DNA of 64,000 nt from Acidimicrobiia bacterium (GTDB lineage Bacteria > Actinomycetota > Acidimicrobiia > Spongiisociales > Spongiisociaceae), in assembly GCA_009841105.1 (NCBI GenBank), contig VXMM01000009.1, positions 60,927 through 124,926 of the forward strand, written 5' to 3'. The notes beneath the pieces were generated by a model, which ran no database searches, was not told where the DNA came from, and worked only from the letters and a program-made list of their open reading frames with translations. The first letter of the stretch is position 1. The number at the start of each line of letters is the position of its first letter. This document shows positions 17,317-26,371 of this stretch, in pieces. Made by a program: the position numbers and the translations under genes.

Positions 17317-18645
17317 GTGGTTGACGTGCCCCATCGTTCGGGGGGCCCGCCTGTCGGCGGCCGGATCGGACCCGGCCGGAAGGGGTTCGGGGAGTACCGG
17401 CGGGATGTGGTCAACAACCGGCACTCGGTGGGACTGCCCGCCGAGACCCTCGCTGAGATCGAAGCCGCGGGCATCGTCCTCCCTGACCCGGATGTGGTGA
17501 GGCGATACCGGCTTCAACGGGTGCGAGATCGCCTTAGAGACCTCGACTATGCAGGCATCATCCTCTACGACCCGGTACACATCCGCTACGCGTGCGATGC
17601 CACCAACATGACCCTGTGGAGTGCACACAACCCCTGCCGTTACCTCTGGGTGGGAGCCGAGGGTCCCATGATTCTCTTCGACTTCTCGGAGACCGCATTC
17701 CTGGCGGGGCACAACCTCCTGGTGGACGAGGTACGGCCGGCTACCCAGTGGATGTACGAACTCGCGGGGATCGAGATGGAGCGCTATCTACGTAGATGGT
17801 CCTCGGAGTTGGCCTCCGTGGTGGCGGAGCACGGGTCGGGCAACCGGAGGGTGGCAATCGACCGGGCCAGTCCTGATGCCATTCACGCCTTGGATCAGCG
17901 GGGACTCGAGCTCCGCAACGGGGGCGAGGTCATGGAGGTGGCTCGCTCGGTGAAGAGCCCGGAGGAGGTCACCCTGATGCGAGCCGCGCTGGTGGCGGCT
18001 GAGCACTCCCTGGAAGCGATGAGGGCTTCGCTCGAGCCCGGCATGACCGAACTGGACTTGTGGGCGATCCTCCACGCGGAGAACATCCGCCGTGGAGGTG
18101 AGTGGATCGAGAATCGCTTCCTAGTTTCCGGTCCGCGTACCAACCCCTGGTTCCACGAGGCTGCCGGGAGGGTCATCGAGGACGGGGATCTGGTGGCGTT
18201 CGACACCGACCTGATAGGTATCTTCGGGATGTGCGTCGACATCTCGCGAACCTGGATCGCGGGCTCCCGACGGCCCAATGCCAACCAGCAGGATGTCTTC
18301 GCCCGCGCCGAGGAGACGATCTGTCGCAACATCGAGATGGTTCGCCCGGGCATCACCTTCCGGGAGCTCACCTTCGATGCCTGGCTTCCCGACATCGACG
18401 AGTTCAACTCCTACTCGAACCAGTTCCACGGGGTGGGTATGGCCGACGAGTGGCCGATGATCGGCCTTCCTCAAACGTGGGACCGGGCAGGCTACGACGG
18501 TGTGGTGGAGCCTGGAATGGTGCTCTGTGTCGAGTCCTTCGTGGGCAGGCGGGGTTGGGGTGAGGGGGTAAAACTCGAGCAGCAGGTGCTGGTGACCGAG
18601 CACGGGCACGAGCTTCTGTCCGGCTATCCGATCGGTCTCCGGTGA
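17317..18645 (+). CDS. dddP: DddP-type DMSP lyase (M24 metallopeptidase fold)
   Basis: A 442-residue protein with the M24 'pita-bread' fold. It resembles DddP, which cleaves dimethylsulfoniopropionate to acrylate and DMS, rather than Xaa-Pro peptidases. Diagnostic stretches are IRYACDATNMTLW (89-101), HAENIRRGGEWIENR (253-267) and SGPRTNPWF (271-279). The metal ligands known for DddP have equivalents at D296, D298, D308, H371, E406 and E421. The proposed catalytic aspartate is at D377 in HGVGMADEWP. Peptidases usually have a second histidine in that loop. Length agrees with DddP (about 450). GTG 17317 follows a weak GGTGAG. Acrylate could feed the propionyl-CoA genes 5-12 kb away, but acrylate-handling genes are not seen. 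Confidence 0.82.
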   Translation: MVDVPHRSGGPPVGGRIGPGRKGFGEYRRDVVNNRHSVGLPAETLAEIEAAGIVLPDPDVVRRYRLQRVRDRLRDLDYAGIILYDPVHIRYACDATNMTLWSAHNPCRYLWVGAEGPMILFDFSETAFLAGHNLLVDEVRPATQWMYELAGIEMERYLRRWSSELASVVAEHGSGNRRVAIDRASPDAIHALDQRGLELRNGGEVMEVARSVKSPEEVTLMRAALVAAEHSLEAMRASLEPGMTELDLWAILHAENIRRGGEWIENRFLVSGPRTNPWFHEAAGRVIEDGDLVAFDTDLIGIFGMCVDISRTWIAGSRRPNANQQDVFARAEETICRNIEMVRPGITFRELTFDAWLPDIDEFNSYSNQFHGVGMADEWPMIGLPQTWDRAGYDGVVEPGMVLCVESFVGRRGWGEGVKLEQQVLVTEHGHELLSGYPIGLR

Positions 18646-18660
18646 CCTCGACCCCTCCGG

Positions 18661-19416
18661 CTAGCCGAGGAGCCCGACCAACCTGCGCATGGTGGAGCCC
18701 GCGGGAGCATCGATCTTGAGGTCGGCGATGCCGTCACCGTCGGTCGGGCCGAGGTTCACGATCACGAACGGGACACCCCGGCGGACGGCGGAGAGCGGGA
18801 TGTCGGCCGCCGGCCAGACCGACAAGGTGGTACCCACCGCCAGGACCGCGTCCGCGGCCTGCGCCATGGCATACCCCCGGTGCATCTCCGCGGCCGGCAT
18901 GGCCTGACCGAACGAGATCACGGTCAGCTTGATGATGCCGCCGCAGCGGGAGCAGTGGGGGTCCTCCTCGCCGCTCTCCACCCGGTCGAACACCGTTTCG
19001 GACGGCCACTCCGCCGGGCATACGAGGCAGCGGACCGTCCAAACGTTGCCGTGTGCCTCGACCAGCAACTCATCCGCCAGGCCGGCCGCCCGATGGAGGC
19101 CGTCGATGTTCTGCGTTACGCAGCCTGCCAGCCGACCCAGCCGGGCCAGTTCGGTTATCGCTTCGTGGCCCTGGTTGGGTCTGGCCTGGCGCAGGGGTGA
19201 CGTGGACCACCTCATCCAGCTTCTTCGGCGGGTGGCGGCGGAGTCCAGGTATCGCTCGAACGTGAAGTCATCCGGGTCGACGGTTTTCCACAGGCCGTCA
19301 GGGCCGCGGAAGTCCGGGATTCCCGACTCGGTCGAGATCCCCGCGCCCGTGAAGACCAGCAGGCGGCTCGAAGATCCCAGCAACTCGGCGGCCTGCTCGA
19401 TCTGGTCAACTGTCAT
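18661..19416 (-). CDS. cobB: Sir2-family NAD-dependent protein deacylase
   Basis: A 251-residue sirtuin that removes acyl groups from lysines using NAD. All core motifs are present: GAGISTESGIPDFRG (about 24-38), TQNIDGLH (about 100-107), the catalytic-histidine motif EAHGNV, two zinc CxxC pairs (CLVC and CSRC), and the C-terminal GTTLSVWPA. The full length matches bacterial class sirtuins. In bacteria these often reactivate acetylated or propionylated acyl-CoA synthetases, which would fit the acyl-CoA metabolism nearby; that is inference. It converges with dddP, with only 15 bases between their stops. Confidence 0.9.
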   Translation of the reverse strand: MTVDQIEQAAELLGSSSRLLVFTGAGISTESGIPDFRGPDGLWKTVDPDDFTFERYLDSAATRRRSWMRWSTSPLRQARPNQGHEAITELARLGRLAGCVTQNIDGLHRAAGLADELLVEAHGNVWTVRCLVCPAEWPSETVFDRVESGEEDPHCSRCGGIIKLTVISFGQAMPAAEMHRGYAMAQAADAVLAVGTTLSVWPAADIPLSAVRRGVPFVIVNLGPTDGDGIADLKIDAPAGSTMRRLVGLLG

Positions 19417-19575
19417 CCGTCAGGATGCTAGGACTTGCGGGGGTGCTGGTTGACTGCCAAATAACGACTAGCCGATCGTGGTCACTCTGTGTTGCGGTCG
19501 GCGTGTTCTGGTGCCATATCCCACCGCCGCCCCACAGACCGACCACGGGACCCGCGATTGCCAACTAACACGCAT

Positions 19576-19602
19576 AGCGTGAACACGTTCTAGCACTAGC
19601 GG
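19576..19602. repeat. AGCGTGAACACG..CTAGCACTAGCGG repeat at the end of a minus-strand gene
   Basis: AGCGTGAACACG (19576-19587) is followed by TTCTAGCACTAGCGG. The same 12-mer plus a CTAGCA word recurs at 25728-25757. In both places the CTAG word supplies the stop codon of a minus-strand gene. Confidence 0.5.
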
Positions 19603-20045
19603 AGAGGCACCCGGTAGTGGACCGAGAGTAGGTCCCGGCGGTGCTGCTGTCGCAGCCGCGGCGTGAGACGGCCTACGTGACGGCGTCCGAGTAGGGGGAG
19701 TAGGGGACGTACCCACACCTCCCGGTTGTGGAGATGGACCAGGCCTTCCCGGCAGAGCACTGAGAGGAAGACCGGATGCGGGATTTCCGACCGGCGCCTG
19801 GCGGCCATGATCAGGCGCAGCAGCTCCGATACAGCGTTGGGTCCCAGGGCGGCCGTCCAGTAGGTCAGCACGTACGGATGGGACGGCTCGACTCCGGAGC
19901 ACATACGCTCGGGCCAGAGCCGGGGAGTGATCCGGTAGCGTTGCTGTGCCGACACGCGGAGCGCGGCGCCCGGCAACGGCGCGATGCCCGTGGCGACGGG
20001 AGGACGTTCGTCTCGACGGACAGTGCCGGGCGCTGCGAACCGCAT
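19596..20045 (-). CDS. Hypothetical protein, 149 aa
   Basis: I do not recognise this protein. It is basic, with a central mixed segment (about residues 55-100) containing two possible helices (TYWTAALGPNAVSELLRLI and VFLSVLCREGLVHL) and an Arg-rich C-terminus. It could be a small DNA- or RNA-binding protein, but no motif proves this. Support for a real gene comes from a good promoter just upstream and a GGGGG run before ATG 20045. Base composition just upstream is clearly more AT-rich than the surroundings. Its stop lies in a dispersed CTAG repeat. A longer overlapping frame (19468-20061) looks like a shadow. Confidence 0.5.
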   Translation of the reverse strand: MRFAAPGTVRRDERPPVATGIAPLPGAALRVSAQQRYRITPRLWPERMCSGVEPSHPYVLTYWTAALGPNAVSELLRLIMAARRRSEIPHPVFLSVLCREGLVHLHNREVWVRPLLPLLGRRHVGRLTPRLRQQHRRDLLSVHYRVPLR

Positions 20046-20051
20046 GCCCCC

Positions 20052-20080
20052 AATATGCCATCGAAATCGTATTCCATCAA
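20052..20080 (-). promoter_or_regulatory. Predicted promoter for the hypothetical protein at 20045
   Basis: On the reverse strand TTGATG (20080-20075) and CATATT (20057-20052) are separated by 17 bases. ATG 20045 lies only seven bases beyond the -10, so initiation would be at or within a few bases of the start codon. Confidence 0.5.
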
Positions 20081-20168
20081 TAGGGTATTTTTGGCGTTCT
20101 CAGGAATTTTTCCCACTCTTGACCAAGGATCGAGTGTTATCGAGTTGTGGGAATAAGGGTTTGGTCTG

Positions 20169-22643
20169 CTAGTTACCGATCACCAATGAAAGAGCTCCGT
20201 CGGTTGGCACCAACTCGCCGGCTGAGGGCACCGTCAGCAGCACGCGGTCAACCAACTCGGGGTCGTCCGCCGGCTGGTAGAGGATCTCGATGGCCACCGC
20301 CGTCCCGGCTTCCTCCTGGGCGATCTGGATAGCTTCCAGCGCCTCCTCCGAGTTGAGACCCTCCAGCGCCGGCACCACCAGAACGCTGATCTCGCCGGCG
20401 ACCTGGATGGTCACCGTCGATCCCTGGTCCACCTCTTGCCCGGCCACGGGATCCGACCCCAGCACGGTGCCCCGAGCCTCGGGCGACAGCACCTCCTCGA
20501 CCTGCGCCAAGAGGTGGGCGCCCAGGACCGCATCACGGGCTGCGGTCGCGCTCATACCGGTCACATCCGGCACCTCGGTGAAGGGAAGCTCGTTGTAGTA
20601 GCCGATGCCCAGGCTGCCCGGGAACTCGCCCGCCGGGTACTTGTCCAGGACTACCTCCATGAACTCCTTCCAGATCGGCGCCGGCACCGAACCGCCGAAG
20701 ACGCGGGAGTAGGTCTCGCCGTTGATCACCACGTCCTCCAGCGAGATCTGCTCGTCCGGATAGCCCACCCAGACCGCGGTGGTGAAGTTGGGCACATACC
20801 CCACGAACCAGGCATCCCGGTAGGCCTGGTGGGTTCCGGTCTTGCCGGCCTGGGGGACACCCTCGATGTCCGCCCGCCGGGCGGTACCGCAGCAGACGAC
20901 CCGCTCCATCGGCCTCCGGACCGCGGCCGCCAGTACCGGATCGATCGCCTGGGTGGTCTCCACCTCGCGCTGGTAGATCACCTCTCCCTCGTCGGTGGTG
21001 ATCCGGGAGATCAGGTACGGCTCGGCGTGGGTGCCGTTGGTGGCGAAGGTGCTGTAGGCGGAGGCCATCTCGAGCGGGCTCACCACGCCGGCGCCCAGAG
21101 CCAGGGAATAGACCTCCTCGAGATCCGATGTGATGCCCATCTTGTGGGCGGTCCGGATAATCGCCCTGGGTCCGACCAGTACTGAGAGTTGGGCGTAGAC
21201 GGTGTTGACCGAGCGCTCGGTGGCCTGCGCCACTGTGAGCAGGTCGTCGACCGATCCCGCATTGCGTACGGTCCACACGTAACCGCCATCAGGTCCGCAC
21301 GGATCCTCGCACTCGATCTCCAGGGGGCTCCGGGCATCCCAGTACGACTGGAGGCTCCCGCCCGCCTCGAGGTAGGCGACCAGCACGAAGGGCTTGAAGG
21401 CCGAGCCCGGGTTGCGACGACCTTGGATGACAAGATCGAACTGCTCCTGCTCGAACGGTAGGCCGGACGACATCGCCAGGACCGCCCCGGTGTGGTTCTC
21501 GACCATGGCGATGGCTCCGGTCGGCGCCCCCCGGGTGTCGGTGCTCTCCTCGTCCGGTAGCGGAAGCCAGGTACGCAGGATCTCGTTGGCCGCATTCTGG
21601 AGTTCAAGGTCCACCGTCACGTAGACCTTGAGCCCGCCCCCTCCCTCGCAGTCCTCATCGTGGGCCGGGCATCCGAAGAGAGCCTGGCGGCGCTCTTCGT
21701 TGGTGAAGCCCAGGTCCTCGTCGAACTCCCGGTCGTTGAGTATCTGGCGGCGCACCTCGGCCACCACGTGCTCGGCAGGGCTCTTGAACGGTTCCGGCTG
21801 TCGGATGAGGAAAGGCGTCTCCTTGGCCTCGGCGGCCTCCTCGTAGCTGATGAACCCGGACGCGGCCATGGCGTCGATCACATCGTTGCGCCGGTCCTCG
21901 GCCCGCTCGGGCTGGCGGCGGGGGTCGTAGAGGGTGGGGTTTCGGATCGTGACGGCCAGGGTGGCCGACTCGGCGATGGTGAGGTCGGCGAGGTCCTTGT
22001 CGAAGTACTCCCGCGCGGCCGCCACGACCCCGTATGCCGACCAGCCGAAGTAGACCGAGTTCATGTAGAACTGGAGGATCCGCTGCTTCGAGTGTCGCTG
22101 CTCGAGCTCGATGGCGTACAGCGCTTCCAGGATTTTGCGCTGGATGGTCTGCTCGTCGCCGACGATGTTGTTCTTGACCACCTGCTGGGTGATGGTCGAC
22201 CCGCCCCGCCGATCCACGCCGGTGATGTGATCGCGCACCGCACTGGCTATGGCGGTGAAGTCGACACCCTGGTGGTCGAAGTAGTCCCCGTCCTCCGCGG
22301 CCAGGATCGCTGAGACGAGGGATTCGGGAACATCGACGAAGCGGGCGGGTTCGGAGATGCGTCCTGCGTGCAGCTCGGCCAGCAGCTTCCCGTCCTCGGT
22401 GTACACGCGGGATACACGTGACAGGTCGGGCAGCGCCAGCAGCGTCGGTTCGATCTCGACCTGGGGAAGCCACCGGTCCAGCAGCCGGTCGAATGTCGCG
22501 TAGGCGGCGTTGACGCCGAGGAAGCCGAAGAGCCCTATCCAGGTGGCGACGATCATCGCGATGGCCACGCTCAGCACCAAAGCGAGCGACCACCGGCGTT
22601 TCAGTTCGCCCCGCTCGATGTCGTGGATGTTCTGGCCGGTCAT
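20169..22643 (-). CDS. Bifunctional penicillin-binding protein 1 with C-terminal PASTA domains
   Basis: An 824-residue class A PBP that polymerises and cross-links peptidoglycan. One N-terminal membrane anchor (about 18-45) is followed by a GT51 domain with AAEDGDYFDHQGVD and GGSTITQQVVKN. The transpeptidase domain has the SxxK motif in GSAFKPF, SxN in ERSVNT, and KTG in AGKTGTH. After it come two PASTA-like repeats (about residues 680-824) starting at EVPDVTGM and VVPALEGLN, which bind muropeptides or regulate the enzyme. It is divergent from the mutase gene with only 23 bases between the annotated ATGs, which suggests that one of those starts is misplaced. Confidence 0.92.
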   Translation of the reverse strand: MTGQNIHDIERGELKRRWSLALVLSVAIAMIVATWIGLFGFLGVNAAYATFDRLLDRWLPQVEIEPTLLALPDLSRVSRVYTEDGKLLAELHAGRISEPARFVDVPESLVSAILAAEDGDYFDHQGVDFTAIASAVRDHITGVDRRGGSTITQQVVKNNIVGDEQTIQRKILEALYAIELEQRHSKQRILQFYMNSVYFGWSAYGVVAAAREYFDKDLADLTIAESATLAVTIRNPTLYDPRRQPERAEDRRNDVIDAMAASGFISYEEAAEAKETPFLIRQPEPFKSPAEHVVAEVRRQILNDREFDEDLGFTNEERRQALFGCPAHDEDCEGGGGLKVYVTVDLELQNAANEILRTWLPLPDEESTDTRGAPTGAIAMVENHTGAVLAMSSGLPFEQEQFDLVIQGRRNPGSAFKPFVLVAYLEAGGSLQSYWDARSPLEIECEDPCGPDGGYVWTVRNAGSVDDLLTVAQATERSVNTVYAQLSVLVGPRAIIRTAHKMGITSDLEEVYSLALGAGVVSPLEMASAYSTFATNGTHAEPYLISRITTDEGEVIYQREVETTQAIDPVLAAAVRRPMERVVCCGTARRADIEGVPQAGKTGTHQAYRDAWFVGYVPNFTTAVWVGYPDEQISLEDVVINGETYSRVFGGSVPAPIWKEFMEVVLDKYPAGEFPGSLGIGYYNELPFTEVPDVTGMSATAARDAVLGAHLLAQVEEVLSPEARGTVLGSDPVAGQEVDQGSTVTIQVAGEISVLVVPALEGLNSEEALEAIQIAQEEAGTAVAIEILYQPADDPELVDRVLLTVPSAGELVPTDGALSLVIGN

Positions 22644-22666
22644 GACCGACCGCCACGGTCGTTAGG

Positions 22667-24277
22667 ATGTCGGGTCATCGGCTAGCCAGGATACCGGTGC
22701 TTGTGTCCAACTCTCCGGCATCGCCGCGACGCGTCACCTCCAGCGATCTGGAGATCGACGTGGCCTACGGACCGGCGTCCCATGGGGACCTCGGCGATCC
22801 AGGAGGCTTCCCCTTCACGCGCGGTCCCTATCCGACCATGTACCGGGGCCGGCCCTGGACCATCCGGCAGTACGCCGGGTTCGGCACCGCCCGCCAGACC
22901 AACCAGCGTTTCAAGGCGCTCCTAGCCGCCGGGCAGACTGGTATCTCCACCGCCTTCGACCTTCCCACCCAGATGGGGTTCGACTCGGACTCCCCGCCGG
23001 CGGCAGGCGAGGTCGGCAAGGTGGGGGTGGCCGTCGACAGCCTGGCCGACATGCGGGTTCTTCTCGATGGGTTGCCGCTCGGGGAGGTGACCACCTCGAT
23101 GACGATCAACGCTACGGCACCCGTGCTGCTGCTGCTCTACCAGCTGGTGGCCGAGGAGCAGGGCACCCCGCCGGAGCGGATCCGGGGGACCGTGCAGAAC
23201 GACATCCTGAAGGAGTACATCGCCCGGGGGACCTACATCTACCCGCCGAAGGCGTCCATGCGGCTGGTCACCGATCTGTTCGCCTACTGCGGCCGGGAGC
23301 TTCCCGGCTGGAACACCATCTCCATAAGCGGCTATCACATCCGCGAGGCCGGCTCCTCGGCCGCGCAGGAGATCGCTTTCACCCTTGCCAACGGCATCGC
23401 CTACGTGGAAGCCGCCGTCGAGGCCGGCCTCGAGGTGGAGCAGTTCGCGCCCCGGCTGTCGTTCTTCTGGAACTCTCACAACCACCTGTTCGAGGAGGCG
23501 GCCAAGTTCCGGGCCGCCCGGCGTATGTGGGCCTACATCATGCGTGAGCGCTTCGGCGCCACCAGCCCGGCCGCGCAGCGAATGCGGTTCCACACCCAGA
23601 CGGCCGGCTCCACGCTCACCGCCCAGCAACCCGAGAACAACATCGTCCGCACCACGGTCCAGGCCCTGGCGGCCACGCTGGGAGGGACCCAGTCACTCCA
23701 CACCAACGCGTTCGACGAGGCGCTCGGCCTGCCCACCGAACGCTCCGCCACCATTGCCCTGCGTACCCAGCAGATCCTCGTGGCGGAGTCGGGGCTGGCC
23801 GACACGGTCGATCCGCTGGCTGGTTCCTACTATGTGGAGAGCCTCACGGACCGGCTGGAGGAGGCCGCCGGGCGGATCATCGACGAGGTCGATCGGCTGG
23901 GTGGGGCGGTGGCCGCCATCGAGCAGGGCTTCCCGCAGAGCGAGATCGAGGAGGCTTCCTACCGGGCCTCGATGCGGGTCGAGAGCGGGCAGGACACGGT
24001 GGTGGGGGTGAACCGGTTCACCGACGATGCCGGGGTGGGTGTGCAGGCCCTGAGCGTCGATCCGGCCCTGGAAGCCGACCAACGATCCAGGGTCAGGGAG
24101 TGGCGCGCCAACCACGACCGGCGAGCAGTGGACCGGTCGCTGGAGCGGTTGGTCCAGGTGGCTCACGGAACCGGCAATATCATGTACCCGATGAAAGATG
24201 CCCTGGCCAACGGCGCCACGCTGGGCGAAGTCTCGGAGGCGCTGCGGCAGGTCTTCGGCGTGCACCGGGCCCGATAA
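22667..24277 (+). CDS. Methylmalonyl-CoA mutase large subunit (B12-dependent), catalytic part only
   Basis: This 536-residue protein is the TIM-barrel half of an acyl-CoA mutase, with no B12-binding domain. [20 protein letters not shown] contains the TMY tyrosine typical of methylmalonyl-CoA mutase, where isobutyryl- and 2-hydroxyisobutyryl-CoA mutases usually have Phe or Ile. [43 protein letters not shown] and the C-terminal NIMYPM follow. It should interconvert R-methylmalonyl-CoA and succinyl-CoA with a separate small B12 subunit not found in this window. The annotated start leaves only 23 bases to the divergent PBP gene; GTG 22697 or 22703 may be correct. Propionyl-CoA carboxylase genes downstream support the assignment. 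Confidence 0.85.
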   Translation: MSGHRLARIPVLVSNSPASPRRVTSSDLEIDVAYGPASHGDLGDPGGFPFTRGPYPTMYRGRPWTIRQYAGFGTARQTNQRFKALLAAGQTGISTAFDLPTQMGFDSDSPPAAGEVGKVGVAVDSLADMRVLLDGLPLGEVTTSMTINATAPVLLLLYQLVAEEQGTPPERIRGTVQNDILKEYIARGTYIYPPKASMRLVTDLFAYCGRELPGWNTISISGYHIREAGSSAAQEIAFTLANGIAYVEAAVEAGLEVEQFAPRLSFFWNSHNHLFEEAAKFRAARRMWAYIMRERFGATSPAAQRMRFHTQTAGSTLTAQQPENNIVRTTVQALAATLGGTQSLHTNAFDEALGLPTERSATIALRTQQILVAESGLADTVDPLAGSYYVESLTDRLEEAAGRIIDEVDRLGGAVAAIEQGFPQSEIEEASYRASMRVESGQDTVVGVNRFTDDAGVGVQALSVDPALEADQRSRVREWRANHDRRAVDRSLERLVQVAHGTGNIMYPMKDALANGATLGEVSEALRQVFGVHRAR

Positions 24278-24315
24278 CGGGCTCGGATCCCGACCGGAAG
24301 GATGGAGGCAGGCGG

Positions 24316-25680
24316 ATGAATCGTGAGGACACGTCGTTGCGGTTCCTGATAATCGGCGCCGGGCCTGCCGGCAGCGCAGCGGCCACGACCTCCTCGGCCC
24401 TGGGCGCCGACGTGATCCTGGTCGAGGACTCGTTGGTGGGCGGCGCCGCTCATCTCCGCGACTGCATCCCCTCGAAGGCTATGGCGGCCACGTCCATCCG
24501 GATGAAGGCCATCCGCAACGCGGCGGACCTGGGGATCGTGGGCCCGGTCGCCGGGCTGGACCTCGGCCGTCTGGCCGACCGCATACAGGTGATCACGAGG
24601 ACGATCTCCAGCCGCTCGGTCGAGCTGCTCGAGAGCCAGGGAATCGAGATCATTCACGGTCGCGGCCGGTTCGTGGGCCCCAACCGGGCGGTTGCGACGG
24701 TTGAGGGGATGGAGAGGACGATTCCCTTCGATTTCGCCCTGGTCTCCACCGGATCGCGGCCGCGCGTTCCGGAGTGGGCGCAGGTGGACGGGGAGCGGGT
24801 CCTGACGACTCGCCATGTCTACGACCTGCCCGCCCCTCCCGAGCACGTGGTGGTGATCGGATCGGGCGTGACCGGGGTGGAGATGGTCCATATATTCGAG
24901 AGCCTCGGATCCGAGGTGTCGCTGCTGGTGAGCCGCCACCACGTCCTCCCGCACCGTGACGCCGAGGTGGCGGCGGCGCTGGAAGCCGACTTCCTGGAGC
25001 GGGGCGTGAAGCTCCTGAAGGGCGCCCGGGCGGTGGGAATCGACCGTACCGGGGACGGTGTGAGAGTGCGGGTGCAGGACGGGCGCCGGGTCGATGGGAG
25101 CCACGCCCTGCTAGCGGTGGGGGCCATGCCCATGACAGAGGGGCTGGGCCTGGAGGAGGTCGGCGTCAAGACCGACCACGGCTTCATCGTCGTGGACGAG
25201 TACCAGCGCACCTCGGTCCCGCACATCTACGCCGCCGGTGATGTAACCGGCCAGATGCTCCTGTCGTCGGTGGCCAACCAGCAGGGACGGAACCTGGCCC
25301 GGCACGTCGTGGGCCATCCCGGCCAGTCGATCGATTACGCCAACGTGGCCCAGGCCATCTTCACCGAGCCGGAGATCGCTTCCGTCGGTCTGGAGGAGGC
25401 CGACGCCGCGGCGGAGGGCCGCAAGGTCCGCATCACCAAGGTGCCCTTCACCGCCAACCCCCGCAGCCTCATCCACGGGAGCACGGGAGGATTCGCCAAG
25501 GTGGTCTCCGATCCGGCCACCCGGGTGGTGTTGGGAGGGACCATCGTGGGTCATCGTGCCTCGGAACTGATTGGGATCCTGGCGCTTGCCACCAGAGCGA
25601 AGATCAAGGTCCAGACCCTCAGGGAGACGCTCATGGTGCATCCCACCCTCTCGGAGTCGATCTCCGACGCAGGCGATTAG
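24316..25680 (+). CDS. lpdA: Flavoprotein NAD(P)H:quinone reductase, LpdA (Rv3303c) type
   Basis: A 454-residue pyridine-nucleotide disulfide oxidoreductase fold with an FAD site (IIGAGPAGSAAA, 12-23), an NAD site (VVIGSGVTGVEM) and a second FAD motif (HIYAAGDVTG). In true lipoamide dehydrogenases the redox pair is CxxxxC in GGTCLNVGC. Here it reads GGAAHLRDC, so only C50 remains and the first cysteine is A45. The C-terminal HPxxxE acid-base motif reads HPTLSES. This matches the mycobacterial LpdA group, which reduces quinones rather than lipoamide. ATG 24316 is preceded by GGAGGCAGGCGG. It follows the mutase gene in the same direction by 38 bases. Confidence 0.82.
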   Translation: MNREDTSLRFLIIGAGPAGSAAATTSSALGADVILVEDSLVGGAAHLRDCIPSKAMAATSIRMKAIRNAADLGIVGPVAGLDLGRLADRIQVITRTISSRSVELLESQGIEIIHGRGRFVGPNRAVATVEGMERTIPFDFALVSTGSRPRVPEWAQVDGERVLTTRHVYDLPAPPEHVVVIGSGVTGVEMVHIFESLGSEVSLLVSRHHVLPHRDAEVAAALEADFLERGVKLLKGARAVGIDRTGDGVRVRVQDGRRVDGSHALLAVGAMPMTEGLGLEEVGVKTDHGFIVVDEYQRTSVPHIYAAGDVTGQMLLSSVANQQGRNLARHVVGHPGQSIDYANVAQAIFTEPEIASVGLEEADAAAEGRKVRITKVPFTANPRSLIHGSTGGFAKVVSDPATRVVLGGTIVGHRASELIGILALATRAKIKVQTLRETLMVHPTLSESISDAGD

Positions 25681-25727
25681 TTATTCGTGGTGGGTCACGG
25701 GGCCGTGGTCCCGAAGCTACTGCATTC

Positions 25728-25757
25728 AGCGTGAACACGGCCTAGCAACTAAGAACA
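25728..25757. repeat. AGCGTGAACACG..CTAGCAACTAAGAAC repeat at the end of vapC
   Basis: The 12-mer AGCGTGAACACG (25728-25739) followed by GCCTAGCAACTAAGAAC matches 19576-19602. Read on the reverse strand it contains TTAGTTGCTAG, also present near 26436. It supplies the last codons and stop of the toxin gene. Confidence 0.5.
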
Positions 25758-26113
25758 CTTACGGTGTACTGCGCGAACTGGCGGTCGCGGGTGACGAGCG
25801 TGAATTCCTCAGATCTGGCTTGCGCGATCAGCATCCGATCGAAGGGGTCCCGGTGATGGAGGGGCAGCCGAGCGACTTGTCGGGCATGGGTGAAGGTGAC
25901 CGGCAGTTGCAAGAAGTCTTCTTCGATCACCGCGTCGAGGTCGCCGCCCAGTTCGAGTTTTCCGAGCGACTGCTTCACGGCGATCTCCCAGATGCTCACG
26001 GCACTGATCCAGACTCGGTTGCCGGGATCCGCGATGGCATGCTGAGCGTCCGGCGAGAGTTCGTCTCCGTTGACCCACCACAGCAGCGGGCAGGTGTCGA
26101 GCAGTAGGTCCAA
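25742..26113 (-). CDS. PIN-domain toxin (VapC family)
   Basis: A 123-residue PIN-domain endoribonuclease. Acidic residues expected at the active site are visible: D6 in LLLDTCPLLWW, E43 in SIWEIAVK, and the late aspartates in RDPFDRMLIAQA and LVTRDRQF. VapC toxins cleave tRNA or rRNA when their antitoxin is lost. The TTG start at 26113 follows the antitoxin stop by three bases, and GAGGG overlaps the antitoxin end. The C-terminal codons and stop fall inside a dispersed repeat, but length is normal for the family. Confidence 0.85.
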   Translation of the reverse strand: MDLLLDTCPLLWWVNGDELSPDAQHAIADPGNRVWISAVSIWEIAVKQSLGKLELGGDLDAVIEEDFLQLPVTFTHARQVARLPLHHRDPFDRMLIAQARSEEFTLVTRDRQFAQYTVSVLSC

Positions 26114-26116
26114 CCC

Positions 26117-26353
26117 TCAGCCCTCGAAGGCGTCGATCAGCCACTCGGGCGTATCCGAGAAATCGGGGGCCATCTTGACCTTGCCGGCCAGGCGCCCGGG
26201 CGTCCGGGGCGCCCTGCGGGGCTGGTAGGCACAGAGCCGGGCGACCGGTCTCCCGGCGCGTCCGATCACGACCTCCTCGCCCTCCTCCACGCGTTTGAGG
26301 AGTTTCGAGAGGTTGGTCTTGGCCTCATATATGTTGACTATCCGTTCGCTCAT
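26117..26353 (-). CDS. Phd/YefM-type antitoxin
   Basis: A 78-residue protein whose N-terminus IVNIYEAKTNLSKLLKRVEEG is the Phd/YefM DNA-binding fold. EEVVIGRAGRPVARL completes the domain and a flexible C-terminus (about 40-78) should wrap the toxin. It overlaps no gene but lies three bases before vapC, so the two are one operon. ATG 26353 is preferred over an upstream in-frame start because the family begins there and a perfect inverted repeat lies just upstream. It should repress its own operon, alone and with toxin. Confidence 0.85.
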   Translation of the reverse strand: MSERIVNIYEAKTNLSKLLKRVEEGEEVVIGRAGRPVARLCAYQPRRAPRTPGRLAGKVKMAPDFSDTPEWLIDAFEG

Positions 26354-26371
26354 CGCCTGCCTGTCGATCGT

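Noticed and set aside
17317..18645. Plain Xaa-Pro aminopeptidase
   Set aside because: The loop after the active histidine is HGVGMADEWP with aspartate where peptidases have a second histidine, and substrate-side stretches match DddP.
19468..20061. 197-codon minus-strand frame overlapping the hypothetical protein
   Set aside because: Extremely Arg/Pro/Ala-rich, no ribosome-binding site; the 149-residue frame has the promoter and G-run.
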